From a bacterium (GTDB lineage Bacteria; 4484-113; JAFGCY01), in the NCBI GenBank assembly GCA_020440605.1, contig JAGRNT010000001.1, positions 186,001-250,000 of the forward strand: DNA of 64,000 bases, read 5' to 3'. Shown here piece by piece: positions 8,453 through 16,124 of this stretch. A program made the translations under genes and the position numbers. A model generated the notes under the pieces. It made no database searches, had not been told where the DNA came from, and saw only the letters and a list, made by a program, of their open reading frames with translations. Positions within the stretch are counted from its first letter, which is position 1; the number at the start of each line of letters is the position of its first letter.

Positions 8453-9457
8453 CTAGCCCGCGGCGAAGATCCGCTTGCGGCGCTCCAGCACGTCATTGCA
8501 GGCGGAAAGCACGCCCTTGACGTTCAGGCCCGCGAGGTCCATCAACTCATACGGGTCTCCGCTGGAGAGGTACATGTCGCGCACCGCCACGAGGCGAACC
8601 GGCACGAGGTGCTCGCCCTCCGCCATCACCGTCGCCACCGTGCTGCCCATGCTGCCGTAGTAGCTGACTTCCTCGGCTACCACGATCCCGCCGGTCTCTC
8701 CGGCCGCCGCCGCAATCGCCTCGCGGTCAATCGGCTTGACGCTGCTCATGTTGAGCACGCGCGCACTGATGCCCTGTTCGGCCAGCTGCTCCGCTGCGAG
8801 GATGCAGCGCGAGAGCATCAGGCCGTGCCCGATGATCGTGATGTCACTGCCCTCGAGCACTTTCGTGGCCTTGCCGAAGTTGAAGGGCGTGTCCTCACTG
8901 GAAATCAGCGGCACCTTCTCGCGGCCGATGCGGCTGTACATCGGGCCGTACCACTCCGCCATGAACTTGGTGCACTTGAGCGTCTCCCAGTAGTCCGTCG
9001 GGTAGATCAGCGCGGTGTTCACCAGCGGCTGGATGCAGGAGCAGTCCTCCGAGGACTGGTGCGTCGGGCCGTCCTTGCCGACGGAGATGCCGCCGTGCGC
9101 GGCGGTGATTTTCACGTTGCAGTAGGAGTAGTCCACGGTGTTGCGGATCTGGTCCCAGGAACGGCCGGCGAGGAACATCGAATAGCTCGCGAGGTAGGGG
9201 ATGAAGCCCTGCTTGGCGAGGCCCGCCGCCGTATTGATCATGTCGTTCTCGGAGATCCCGCACTCGAAGAAGCGGCCGGGGTAGCGGTCGCGGAAGAACT
9301 TCGTGTAGGTGGACTCCGCGAGGTCAGCGTCGAGCACCACGACCTTCTCGTTCGTTTCGCCGAGCGCCAGCAGCGCATCGCCGAAGCCCTCGCGCGTGAG
9401 CTTGTCCTCCCAGGCGGAGCTGGGCTTGTAACCGTTCAGATAGTTGAGTTGTGCCAT
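8453..9457 (-). CDS. Transketolase, C-terminal subunit (pyrimidine-binding and C-terminal domains)
   Basis: The 334-residue half of a split transketolase, which moves two-carbon ketol units between sugar phosphates in the pentose phosphate pathway. 'VVVLDADLAEST', 'FFECGISENDMINTAAGLA' (about 63-81) with the catalytic Glu of the thiamine pyrimidine site, 'AAHGGISVGKDGPTHQSSED' (about 118-137) and the C-terminal 'GSDITIIGHGLML' domain are all present. The partner (ThDP-binding half) is at 14876-15964, separated by 5.4 kb and four genes instead of being adjacent. An upstream TATAAT and a GC-rich hairpin precede the start. Confidence 0.9.
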   Translation of the reverse strand: MAQLNYLNGYKPSSAWEDKLTREGFGDALLALGETNEKVVVLDADLAESTYTKFFRDRYPGRFFECGISENDMINTAAGLAKQGFIPYLASYSMFLAGRSWDQIRNTVDYSYCNVKITAAHGGISVGKDGPTHQSSEDCSCIQPLVNTALIYPTDYWETLKCTKFMAEWYGPMYSRIGREKVPLISSEDTPFNFGKATKVLEGSDITIIGHGLMLSRCILAAEQLAEQGISARVLNMSSVKPIDREAIAAAAGETGGIVVAEEVSYYGSMGSTVATVMAEGEHLVPVRLVAVRDMYLSSGDPYELMDLAGLNVKGVLSACNDVLERRKRIFAAG

Positions 9458-9527
9458 TGTCTTGTCCTGCCGTTCGCAGCGGCAGGAAGATTATATAAGG
9501 TGCGTGGAGCGCGAGCCTTTGGCTCGC

Positions 9528-9657
9528 CGAGCAATGAGTTACAAGTAATGAGCAATGAGCCAATCCTGACTGAGCTGACTTCGCTGCGACATGGAATCAT
9601 TGCTCACTCTTCATTGCTCATTGCTTTGATTACACTGCTCTCCCATCATTGCTCCGA
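9528..9657. repeat. Inverted array of AATGAGCAATGAGC-type words
   Basis: Degenerate copies of the 9-10 base word 'GAGCAATGA' (about 9528-9562) are followed, after about 45 bases, by the inverted words 'TTGCTCACTCTTCATTGCTC' (about 9600-9620) and 'ATCATTGCTCC'. The two halves can pair over most of their length. It sits in the divergent gap between the transketolase gene and the PKD lipoprotein gene. A separate CGAGCC/GGCTCG hairpin lies at about 9508-9522. Confidence 0.7.
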
Positions 9658-9737
9658 GATTACCATCCCCTTTCGCTGCAACTTCCCGGTAAATCCCCCT
9701 CTCTATAATGTTGCTTCTACAGATAGGTGGTTCCCGG

Positions 9738-12377
9738 ATGCGCAACAGTTTTCGCTCGAACTTTTTCCAGGCAGCCCGTGCCGGCTGGCTCTGCCTGCTG
9801 ATCCTGCTTGCCGGCTGCGGTGCAAGCCGGCAGCCTGTCAGCCCTGAGCCTGCGCAGCAAGCCATTCAGACGGAGCAGGGCAGCTTCCTGCCGGCCCTGC
9901 CCTCACCCGCACAGCTGCTTGCTGCCGGCGGGGATGCCGCAGCTACGCAGCGCAGCGGTTCATTCGTGAGCTTTGCGGATGGCGAACGCCGCGGCTCAGA
10001 ATTCCTGCCCGGGCTGGTCAATGCCAACCTGTCTCCGGAAACCGATGGCGATGGCGTGCAGTTCTCCCCGGTCTGGACCGGCGGCAGCGGCAGCACCGCC
10101 TACGGCATCTATGAGCTGCAGTTCCCGGCCTATGCCGCGGATCCCATGAAGCTGCGCCTGCAGTGGCGCAAGGCCAGCATCGAAGGCAATGTCTACATCG
10201 GGCTTGCCAACTGGGAGAGCAACCGCTGGGACTGGCAGGCCGGTCCCTGGTTCAAGGCCCAGTCCCTGCCGCTCGGTGACATCAGCGACTGGCTCACACC
10301 CGCCACCGGCAGGCTCTACATCGTGGTGCTGGCCCTCGGCGAGGACCCGCTGCTGCTGGAGCAGCTCAACATGTTCACCCAGCTCCCGCCCAAGGCCGTG
10401 CTGCAGCTCAGCACGCAGAGCGGTGAAGCCCCGCTGCAGATCAACGCCGGCGGCATCAACAGCATCGATCCGGATGGCAGCATCGCCGACTACCACTGGG
10501 ACTTCGATGGCGACGGGATCTTCAATGAACCCGGTGCGGAGGCCACGGCCCAGGGCAGCGGCGGCCCGCATACGCTCGACTTCGCCACAGCCGGGACCTA
10601 CGACATCTCCCTGCGCGTGCTCGATGACTACGGCGATTCGGACACTTCCACCCGCCAGCTCTTCGTCTCCGATTCGCCGCCGCCGATCGCGGACCTGCAG
10701 GCTGACGTGACCAGCGGCAGCGTGCCGCTCAGCGTCAGTTTCGACGCCAGCGGCAGCTCCGATCCGGACGGCACGATCACCGGCTACAGCTGGGACTTCG
10801 ATGGCGACGGAATCTTCAATGAGTCGGGAGCGGAAGGCCTGGCGCAGGGCAGCAGCATGCCCGCCGCCGTGACCTACAGCAACCCCGGCAGCTATGAAGC
10901 CGGTGTGCGCGTCACTGACAACGACGGCAACATCTCCCAGGCCAGCCTGCTGATCACGGCCAGCAGCAGCCCGCCCGTGGCCGTGCTGAGTGCATCCGCG
11001 AGCGTCGGGGCCTATCCGCTGAAGCTCAGCTTCGATGCGACGGGCAGCAGCGACCCGGACAACGATATTGCCAACTATGAATGGGACCTCGATGGCGACG
11101 GTAACTACAGCGAGCTCTCCAGCATCCCGGCGGAGACGACGGACACCTGGGGTAATCCCGTCTCCGGCCAGCCACTGCTGAACGCCGTGGTCTACATGGA
11201 TGAGCTGGACATCAATGTCAGCGTGCGCGTGACGGACGCCGAGGGCAATGTCGCCACGGACAGCGTCCCGCTGCGGGTCACGCCCTGGGACGCCTATGCC
11301 GTCACACCGCCGGGCTCGGGAGACGGCTGCGCCGTGCTGGATGTCAACGACAGGCCCGCCATCAGCTTCTATGATGATGCCAACGACAAGATGATGTACG
11401 CCCGGGCCGACACCGCCTACGGCAGCAGCGGCAGCAGCTGGGGCGCGGTGATCATTGACGACCTGGGAGTGCCCTACACTGATCTGTCCGGCCGGACCCG
11501 CCTCAGGATCGTGGATGGCAACCCCGCACTGGCCTACTGCAACGGCGATGGCAAGGAACTGTACTTCGTACGGGCCACGGATGCAGCCGGTGCCAGCGGT
11601 GCCGCCTGGCCGGCACCCACACTCGTTGACAACAGTACCAGCTTCTGTCGCTTTCCTGACCTGGAAGTGATCGCTGGCAATCCGGCAATGGCATACCGCT
11701 GCAGCACGGAACTGCGGTACCTGCGCGCCACTGATACCACGGGCACAAGCTGGGGCAGCCCGATAATCCTGAGCGACGGCGGGTACACCAGCGACCTGCT
11801 GGAGATCGACGGCCTGGCAACGGTGACGGACTGGCAGCTGGGCAGCAGCCAGGGCCTGAACGTGCATCGCTTCAGTGACAACACGACCCATACCAGCCTG
11901 TTCGGCCAGCGCCTGGCAGCGGATGGCTACCTGCGCGGGCACAGGCTGCTGGAGATCGGCGGCAGGCCGGCCATCATCGGCGAAATCAGCACCCTGAACC
12001 GCCTGACCTTCCAGCAGAGCTCAACCGTCGATGGCCTGGATGCGGCGGACTGGGGCAGCGATGTCAACATCATCGGCAACAATCAGACGGGCCTGGAGAA
12101 CCTGACGGCAATCGTGCATGAAGGCGTGCCAATCGTGGCCTACAACACCTTTGGCAACGGCATCTTCTATGTGGAAGCCGTCAACTCCAGTGGCAGCCCG
12201 GATGGCAGCAGCGGTATGGACTGGCAGTTCAACCGCATGATCGTGGACGGCCCCGTGAATGCCAACGACCTGGACCTGGCGATCATCAGCGGAATCCCGG
12301 CACTGGTCTATCATGACAATTCCGACGACCGCCTGCACTACATGGTCAAGCTGCCGGCTGACGCCACGGGCGAGTAA
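9738..12377 (+). CDS. Large lipoprotein with PKD domains and propeller-like C-terminal region
   Basis: An 879-residue lipoprotein. The start at 9738 follows AGGTGG, with a TATAAT at 9704-9709. The lipobox LLAGC puts the lipid on Cys27. Residues 120-215 are the shared module ('NVYIGLANWESNRWDWQ'). Three PKD domains follow (about 215-300, 310-400, 405-505), each with 'SxDPDGxIxxYxWDFDGDGIF' type sequence (quoted as pattern) carrying the conserved DPDG and WDFDGDG. From about 520 the chain turns into 'GRPAIxFYDDANDKMMY'-like repeats ending in 'GIPALVYHDNSDDRLHYMV'. PKD domains usually space and display binding or catalytic modules on the surface. No hydrolase domain is recognised. Confidence 0.85.
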   Translation: MRNSFRSNFFQAARAGWLCLLILLAGCGASRQPVSPEPAQQAIQTEQGSFLPALPSPAQLLAAGGDAAATQRSGSFVSFADGERRGSEFLPGLVNANLSPETDGDGVQFSPVWTGGSGSTAYGIYELQFPAYAADPMKLRLQWRKASIEGNVYIGLANWESNRWDWQAGPWFKAQSLPLGDISDWLTPATGRLYIVVLALGEDPLLLEQLNMFTQLPPKAVLQLSTQSGEAPLQINAGGINSIDPDGSIADYHWDFDGDGIFNEPGAEATAQGSGGPHTLDFATAGTYDISLRVLDDYGDSDTSTRQLFVSDSPPPIADLQADVTSGSVPLSVSFDASGSSDPDGTITGYSWDFDGDGIFNESGAEGLAQGSSMPAAVTYSNPGSYEAGVRVTDNDGNISQASLLITASSSPPVAVLSASASVGAYPLKLSFDATGSSDPDNDIANYEWDLDGDGNYSELSSIPAETTDTWGNPVSGQPLLNAVVYMDELDINVSVRVTDAEGNVATDSVPLRVTPWDAYAVTPPGSGDGCAVLDVNDRPAISFYDDANDKMMYARADTAYGSSGSSWGAVIIDDLGVPYTDLSGRTRLRIVDGNPALAYCNGDGKELYFVRATDAAGASGAAWPAPTLVDNSTSFCRFPDLEVIAGNPAMAYRCSTELRYLRATDTTGTSWGSPIILSDGGYTSDLLEIDGLATVTDWQLGSSQGLNVHRFSDNTTHTSLFGQRLAADGYLRGHRLLEIGGRPAIIGEISTLNRLTFQQSSTVDGLDAADWGSDVNIIGNNQTGLENLTAIVHEGVPIVAYNTFGNGIFYVEAVNSSGSPDGSSGMDWQFNRMIVDGPVNANDLDLAIISGIPALVYHDNSDDRLHYMVKLPADATGE

Positions 12378-12379
12378 GG

Positions 12380-12479
12380 GGAGGTGCGACGCAAGTCGCA
12401 CAATGTAGCGGCGACACTCCTGTCGCTGTGCAATGGAGGTCTGGCGCAAGCCAGGCGCAGGTGGTCGAGCGTCAGCTCG
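12380..12479 (+). repeat. Tandem cluster of four short hairpins at a convergent gene junction
   Basis: Directly after the lipoprotein stop come: (1) GGAGGT-flanked hairpin GTGCGAC, loop GCAA, GTCGCAC, then AAT (12380-12404); (2) GCGACA, loop CTCC, TGTCGC (12411-12426), preceded by GTAGCG; (3) CTGGC, loop GCAA, GCCAG (12441-12454), preceded by AATGGAGGT; (4) CGAGC, loop GTCA, GCTCG (12466-12479). Two loops are GCAA tetraloops on the strand of the upstream gene. There is no T run. Confidence 0.8.
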
Positions 12480-12521
12480 GCCCGCTGGCTATCCGCGAGG
12501 ATTCGCATCGGCAATCCGGCC

Positions 12522-13403
12522 CTAGCGCCGCAGTCGGGCATCAAGCCAGGCGTAGGCAGACTCGCGCATCTCAGGACTGAACATGTGCCCTCCATCATAA
12601 ATCCGCAGGTCCACATCCTGCGACGGGTAACTGGCCCTGATGGAATCGGCAAGCGCCTGTGCTCCTAGGCTGTACTTGTCCTGCGTGGTCGCCGAGATCA
12701 GCGTTGAGCACTTGTCAAACAGGCCGACCACATCCCCGATATCGCCCCAGCTGGCAATTCCCGGAATCGCAAACTCCAGCTGGATGCCGATGTCCTTCTC
12801 CATCGATTCCGCATAGGAGATGCAGCGGCAGTTTGAAACCGTCGCCCTGATGCGCTTGTCAAATGCCGGATACCAGAGGGCCATCTGCCCGCCATAGGAA
12901 TGGCCGATGAAGCCGATTCTGTCAGTATCAACCTCCGGCAGTGTGCACAGGTAATCCAGCGCCGCAGATATGTCGTGCACTGCCTTGGCATTCAGTGAAG
13001 ATCCCCTGACCAGCCGCGCGGTGAACTCCCTGTACGCCGTGCCGCCGGTATTGCCGGTATCATTGCGCTCCTCGAAACCAATCGCATCCGGCGCAATGAC
13101 AACATAGCCGCGCTCGGCCAATTCCCTTGCATAACCCTGATCCGGGTCCCTCGCCAGACCGACCACTTCACTCTTGCCAAGTTCGAAATTGCCGGCATGC
13201 TGGTGATGGGCGAATACTGCTGGCAGTCTGCCTGCAAGCTTTGGTAGCAGCAGATATGCAGGAATCCGCTCGCCAGCCTCGGAGGAATACTCAACTTTCC
13301 GCTGAATGTATGAACCCTTGTCCTCCTCAGCCAGGATCACTGGATCGAGTGCTGCCTTGCCAGGGAAATCCCCGATGAGCTTCAGGAGTTCATGCTTCAT
13401 CAT
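12522..13403 (-). CDS. Alpha/beta hydrolase, dienelactone hydrolase or acetyl-xylan-esterase-like
   Basis: A 293-residue serine hydrolase. The nucleophile elbow GHSYGG (about residues 168-173) and 'DGGHMFSPEMR' (His near 275) are visible, and the acid is probably the Asp in 'ATTQDKYS'. 'PAVFAHHQHAGNFELGKSEVVG' (about 60-82, a region) carries the oxyanion 'HHQHAG' motif of the large dienelactone-hydrolase/abhydrolase group acting on esters. The start at 13403 is chosen because TACAAT ends six bases upstream. The longer frame back to 13514 translates dispersed repeat DNA. The protein has no signal peptide, so it should be cytoplasmic. The substrate is unknown. Confidence 0.8.
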   Translation of the reverse strand: MMKHELLKLIGDFPGKAALDPVILAEEDKGSYIQRKVEYSSEAGERIPAYLLLPKLAGRLPAVFAHHQHAGNFELGKSEVVGLARDPDQGYARELAERGYVVIAPDAIGFEERNDTGNTGGTAYREFTARLVRGSSLNAKAVHDISAALDYLCTLPEVDTDRIGFIGHSYGGQMALWYPAFDKRIRATVSNCRCISYAESMEKDIGIQLEFAIPGIASWGDIGDVVGLFDKCSTLISATTQDKYSLGAQALADSIRASYPSQDVDLRIYDGGHMFSPEMRESAYAWLDARLRR

Positions 13404-13552
13404 GGCCTGATTGTAGCCGAGCCGCTCAGACCTGTCCCGCCCTGGATATCCGTCGGCGATTGAGGATCTCGGATCTGGGTTGTTGGGAGTAGCAGATAGT
13501 GGTTCGATCTCCATCCTATTCTGCTACACCCCAGGTCCCAGCTCCTATATCC
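13404..13552. repeat. CTACAACC/GGTCTGGG word repeats upstream of the hydrolase gene
   Basis: Between the hydrolase and VOC genes lie 'GGATCTCGGATCTGGG' and 'GTTGTTGGGAGTAGC' words (about 13463-13492) and the opposite-strand form 'CTACACCCCAGGTCCC' plus 'CTCCTATATCCTCAC' (about 13523-13557). These are divergent copies of the same word family seen at 2366, 31383, 49263 and 62218. Confidence 0.6.
13410..13415 (-). promoter_or_regulatory. -10 hexamer TACAAT for leaderless start at 13403
   Basis: TACAAT on the minus strand ends six bases before the ATG of the hydrolase gene, with no ribosome binding site between. Confidence 0.6.
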
Positions 13553-14467
13553 TCACAGGCCGTATTGCCAGAATGTCACCACATTGCCCGCGGGGTCCGT
13601 CACGCTGAACCACTGCAGGTCCGCCGCCTCACCCTGCAGCTCCTCAGGATTCGCGCCTGAGTCTGTCAATCGCGCATGCTCAGAGGCGATGTCGAGGCAT
13701 TCGAAGCACAGGCGCAACGGCGCCGGATCGCTGCCCTCTGAGTTGCCACCACCCCACCAGCTGGCCCAGTCCATCAGGCCGACAAAGCGTCCCTCATCTG
13801 ACAGCTTCAAGGCCTTGTAGACGCTGCCATGCTCCTGCAGCACATTGAATGCCAGGCGCGATATGTAATACTCAGTAGCCTCGTCAAGATTGCCAACGAA
13901 GACCAGCGCTTCCGCCATGCCGTAGCGGCTGGATGCCGGGGCCTGTGCCGCATGGGCCTCCACGGCCTGCGTGGCGGCCACCGTACTGGTGGCATCCTGC
14001 CAGATGATCAGTGGCTCGCCGTATTTGTGCCTGATGCCGATGGTCTGCATCGACTCATCGCCGGTGATCTCCGTGCAGTCATTGCCAAGTGCGATCAGCC
14101 GCTCGCGGTCCGAGGCCAGGTCGAAGCTCTGGAAACTCAGGTTGGCAGCGGGTGTCGGCCCGCCGGGCTCGAAGCCCTCGGCCCACTGCGCCGCCACGAG
14201 TGACATCTGATAGGCATTGTCACAGCTGATGGAGGCATACTGGTCCCCGAATTCAAACAGCACCGTCCAGCCCAGCCTTTCACGGTAGAAGTCCCGGCAG
14301 GCCGTCCAGTCCTCGGCGTAGCAGACCACCTCAGCGACCTGCAGGCGGTGGGCATCACTGCTTTTCTGAGCGTCCATGGAAGCCTCCTGGGCGAAAGCGG
14401 TTAGTGGAAATGACAACAGGCAGCTGGCCGCAATGGCCGAAAGGTGTTTGCAGATCGATCTGTTCAC
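13553..14467 (-). CDS. Exported protein with two VOC (glyoxalase-like) domains
   Basis: A 304-residue protein with a cleavable signal (hydrophobic core 'LSAIAASCLLSFPLTAFA', cut after AFA). Two VOC-type units follow: about 42-150 ('VAEVVCYAEDWTACRDFYRE' as a region, with 'RLGWTVLFEFGD') and about 175-304 ('EALVFVGNLDEATEYYISRL', ending 'VTDPAGNVVTFWQYGL'). VOC folds bind a metal or ligand between paired beta-alpha-beta-beta-beta units and include glyoxalases, dioxygenases and resistance proteins. The canonical His/Glu metal ligands are not clearly all present, so activity is open. GTG at 14467 follows AGGAG by five bases. An upstream ATG lacks this. TAGAAT lies at about 14513-14518. Confidence 0.72.
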   Translation of the reverse strand: MNRSICKHLSAIAASCLLSFPLTAFAQEASMDAQKSSDAHRLQVAEVVCYAEDWTACRDFYRERLGWTVLFEFGDQYASISCDNAYQMSLVAAQWAEGFEPGGPTPAANLSFQSFDLASDRERLIALGNDCTEITGDESMQTIGIRHKYGEPLIIWQDATSTVAATQAVEAHAAQAPASSRYGMAEALVFVGNLDEATEYYISRLAFNVLQEHGSVYKALKLSDEGRFVGLMDWASWWGGGNSEGSDPAPLRLCFECLDIASEHARLTDSGANPEELQGEAADLQWFSVTDPAGNVVTFWQYGL

Positions 14468-14500
14468 AGCGGACTCCTGAATGCTCGATTGCTCCCCCAA

Positions 14501-14875
14501 GCGTCACGAGCCATTCTAGCAATCAGTTGCCGAATCCCGCCAGCCGGCCTGTCTGACATCCCCGCCCGTGGCGATGCCTGCGGCATCACCCCACCCGGAA
14601 TGTCCGGCTGGCATAATGCAGGCAGCAGTAAATGGACATGATGTTATTGCCAACAAGCTGCCCTAAGGGAACTCCGTGCTCCCTGTGCCCTCTGTGGTTA
14701 AACCCTCTGCGGGCTCCGTTGTGCGACTTGCGCCCCCGCTCCGTTGCCTGGCTGGTCGCCAGATAATGATCCCCAAAAACTCCGTGCTCCCTGTGCCCTC
14801 TGTGGTTAAACCCTCTGCGGGCTCCGTTGTCATCCTGACGGATGACCTCCTTGTCAGGCTTACGCCTGACCTCCA
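14501..14875. repeat. Intergenic: duplicated CACAGAG-word block plus a 3' hairpin
   Basis: No gene is seen. A block of about 55 bases, containing 'ACTCCGTGCTCCCTGTGCCC' and 'TCTGTGGTTAAACCCTCTGC', occurs twice (about 14671-14723 and 14779-14831), separated by about 55 unrelated bases. It is the antisense form of the ACCACAGAGCACACAGAG word family. A hairpin with GATGCC/GGCATC lies at about 14570-14588. On the minus strand GTCAGGC, loop GTAA, GCCTGAC (14851-14874) is flanked by GGAG and ACAA and lies immediately beyond the transketolase stop. Confidence 0.75.
14851..14874 (-). repeat. GNRA-loop 3' hairpin with GTCAGGC stem
   Basis: On the minus strand the arms GTCAGGC and GCCTGAC enclose GTAA. 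It starts with GGAG and ends with ACAA, two bases after the transketolase N-subunit stop. The same 24 bases follow the stop of the unrelated lipoprotein gene at 25803. Confidence 0.8.
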
Positions 14876-15964
14876 CTACTCCACGGGACTCATTTCCCGG
14901 AAGTGGTCCGGCTTGACCGCGTCAGGGTGCAGGGTGTTGTGGCGCTGCTCGGTGATCGTCAGATCCGCCGGACCGCCATCGCCCTGGCTGTCCATGTGCA
15001 CCACGCGGCTCCAGGGGCTGGCCTGGATCTGCTGCACCACACCGTCATAGACCGGCGCGCCGTACTCCGCGCGGATCTCATCGAGGCTCTCGAATTCATA
15101 GCCGAGTGCCTTCAGGCAGGCCGTGGCCTCCGCATCGGTGCAGGCCTTGCCGTGCCACTTGAAGATGTCCTCATACTCCGGCACGCCCTTCATCATCGTG
15201 GTGTGGAAGATCAGCGCCTTCGGGCTGCCCTCCTGCTTCCGCGCCCAGCTCCAGGCCGCATTGATCGCGTCCAGGTCGTGCCCGTCCACATTCTGCACCA
15301 GCCAGTGGCAGGCCTCCAGCTTCTTATCGAGCGGGTCGAGGCGCTTCACGTCCTTCACGCGGCCGTCGATCTGGATGTCGTTGTAGTCGCAGCTCATCAC
15401 GAGGTTGTCCGTGCCACGGTGCCCGGCGTGCATGATCGCTTCCCAGATCTGCCCCTCCTGCATCTCGCCGTCGCCGACGTTGCAGTAGACGAACTGCTCG
15501 CCCTTGCCCTCGAGCTGCTTGCCGAGCGCCATGCCGTGCGCCACGGAGAGGCCCTGGCCGAGCGAGCCGGTGCCGATTTCGATGCCCGGCAGCTTGATGT
15601 GGTTCGGATGCCCCTGCAGGCGGCTCGGGGTGGAGCGGAAGGTCAGCAGGTAGCCCGGGCTGAAGTAGCCACGGCGCGACAGCAGGCTGTACTGCAGCGC
15701 ACTGACGTGGCCGTTGGAGATCACGAACTTGTCGCGGTCAGGCCAGTAGGGCTCATGGGGGCGGATGCGCAGGTGGTTGAAGACCAGCGCCGCCGTGTAG
15801 TCGGCCATGCTGAAGGGTCCGCCGGTATGGCCGCTGTTGGCCGCGTTCGTCATCATCACTACGTCCCTGCGCAGTGTGCGCGCGACCTCCCTGAGCTCAT
15901 CATTGCTCAGATTGAGCGTATCGGCAGTCAGGCTGCGTTCGCGGATCTCGGCATGTGTCAGCAC
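14876..15964 (-). CDS. Transketolase, N-terminal subunit (ThDP-binding)
   Basis: The 362-residue diphosphate-binding half of a split transketolase. 'ANSGHTGGPFSMAD' (about 42-55), 'GSLGQGLSVAHGMALG' (about 132-147) and the ThDP motif running from 'VGDGEMQEGQIWEA' (about 162-175) to 'DYNDIQIDG' (about 192-200) are intact. It must pair with the C-terminal subunit at 8453-9457. The tail from about 300 onward ('DEIRAEYGAPVYDGVV...') is longer than in many N-subunits, which typically run to about 270-290 residues. The start is GTG at 15964 behind GGGGTG. A TATAAT lies about 36 bases upstream. Confidence 0.9.
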   Translation of the reverse strand: MLTHAEIRERSLTADTLNLSNDELREVARTLRRDVVMMTNAANSGHTGGPFSMADYTAALVFNHLRIRPHEPYWPDRDKFVISNGHVSALQYSLLSRRGYFSPGYLLTFRSTPSRLQGHPNHIKLPGIEIGTGSLGQGLSVAHGMALGKQLEGKGEQFVYCNVGDGEMQEGQIWEAIMHAGHRGTDNLVMSCDYNDIQIDGRVKDVKRLDPLDKKLEACHWLVQNVDGHDLDAINAAWSWARKQEGSPKALIFHTTMMKGVPEYEDIFKWHGKACTDAEATACLKALGYEFESLDEIRAEYGAPVYDGVVQQIQASPWSRVVHMDSQGDGGPADLTITEQRHNTLHPDAVKPDHFREMSPVE

Positions 15965-16124
15965 GGGTCACCCCATTAACCAATGAAGATGCGCCGATTA
16001 TAGCGCCGGTCAGGAAGCGGAGAGCTGAATGCAGACAGCGGACAGCAGACCCGGCACTTCAATCCTTCTGCGACGTTCACTCGCCGGGTCTGCGTTTCGT
16101 TCCCTGCTCGCTGCTTTCAGCGCT

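Noticed and set aside
9996..11942. Minus-strand frame of 648 codons opposite the PKD lipoprotein gene
   Set aside because: It is a shadow of the PKD-domain frame, with no homology features.
13404..13514. N-terminal extension of the hydrolase
   Set aside because: The extra 37 codons translate a dispersed word repeat. The leaderless start at 13403 fits the family length.
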